Shown here: one piece after another, positions 5,403-5,403 of the stretch
How positions within the stretch are numbered: the first letter of the stretch is position 1
Layout of the letters: the number at the start of each line of letters is the position of its first letter
Origin: Gemmatimonadota bacterium
GTDB taxonomy: Bacteria; Gemmatimonadota; Gemmatimonadetes; Gemmatimonadales; GWC2-71-9
Direction: 5' to 3'
NCBI GenBank assembly: GCA_029859185.1
Contig: JAOUDR010000238.1
Location: 1-5,403 of the forward strand
DNA: 5,403 bases
The notes under the pieces: generated by a model
The model's database searches: none
Told to the model about the DNA's origin: nothing
What the model saw: only the letters and a program-made list of their open reading frames with translations
Translations under genes and position numbers: made by a program

Positions 5403-5403
5403 C

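Larger units (their letters stand above)
5201..5403. other. Intergenic region downstream of map
   Basis: I see no credible coding sequence in this 203-nt stretch. Open frames crossing it, on either strand, are extensions of noise over map and have no recognisable protein or ribosome binding site. It is the only gap above 21 nt in the window. It holds the hairpin at 5237-5264, a smaller stem-loop AGCCC-GAG-GGGCT at 5286-5298, the palindrome at 5351-5360 and the promoter at 5374-5402. No tRNA or other known RNA gene is recognisable. Confidence 0.6.

Overview
This window is ordinary chromosomal housekeeping DNA: the distal half of a bacterial spc-type ribosomal protein operon, all on the + strand. 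The order is 'rpsH-rplF-rplR-rpsE-rpmD-rplO-secY-adk-map. The base composition is strongly G+C-rich (roughly two thirds by eye), with G/C at most third codon positions. The gene order, the short-LID adenylate kinase, the 437-residue SecY and the Lys in the SecY C5 loop suggest a GC-rich Gram-negative-type bacterium. A member of or near the Gemmatimonadota/FCB side of the tree is my best guess, but this is an impression from sequence style and not a test.

Layout: positions 1-336 hold the C-terminal part of ribosomal protein uS8, whose start lies before the window. Positions 345-2530 encode five complete ribosomal proteins (uL6, uL18, uS5, uL30, uL15) with gaps of at most 8 nt or short overlaps. 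Positions 2535-3848 encode the translocon channel SecY. Adenylate kinase (3870-4433) and type I methionine aminopeptidase (4430-5200) follow, sharing a 4-nt ATGA overlap. Positions 5201-5403 are non-coding. They carry a strong hairpin without a U-tract shortly after map, a short perfect palindrome, and at the very end a convincing sigma70-type promoter (TTTACA, 17 nt, TATACT) that must drive a gene beyond the window.

The genes act together in making and handling new proteins. The ribosomal proteins build both subunits, SecY is the membrane channel for secreted and membrane proteins, Map removes the initiator Met from nascent chains, and Adk balances the adenine nucleotide pool. The tight packing with overlapping stops and starts implies one polycistronic mRNA with translational coupling.

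I looked for an unusual system and did not find one. The points most worth a second look are the Lys/Ala/Pro-rich N-terminal extension on uL30, the transcription boundary after map, and smaller lineage-type features in uS5 and SecY. The long antisense open frames are by-products of the G+C-rich codon usage.
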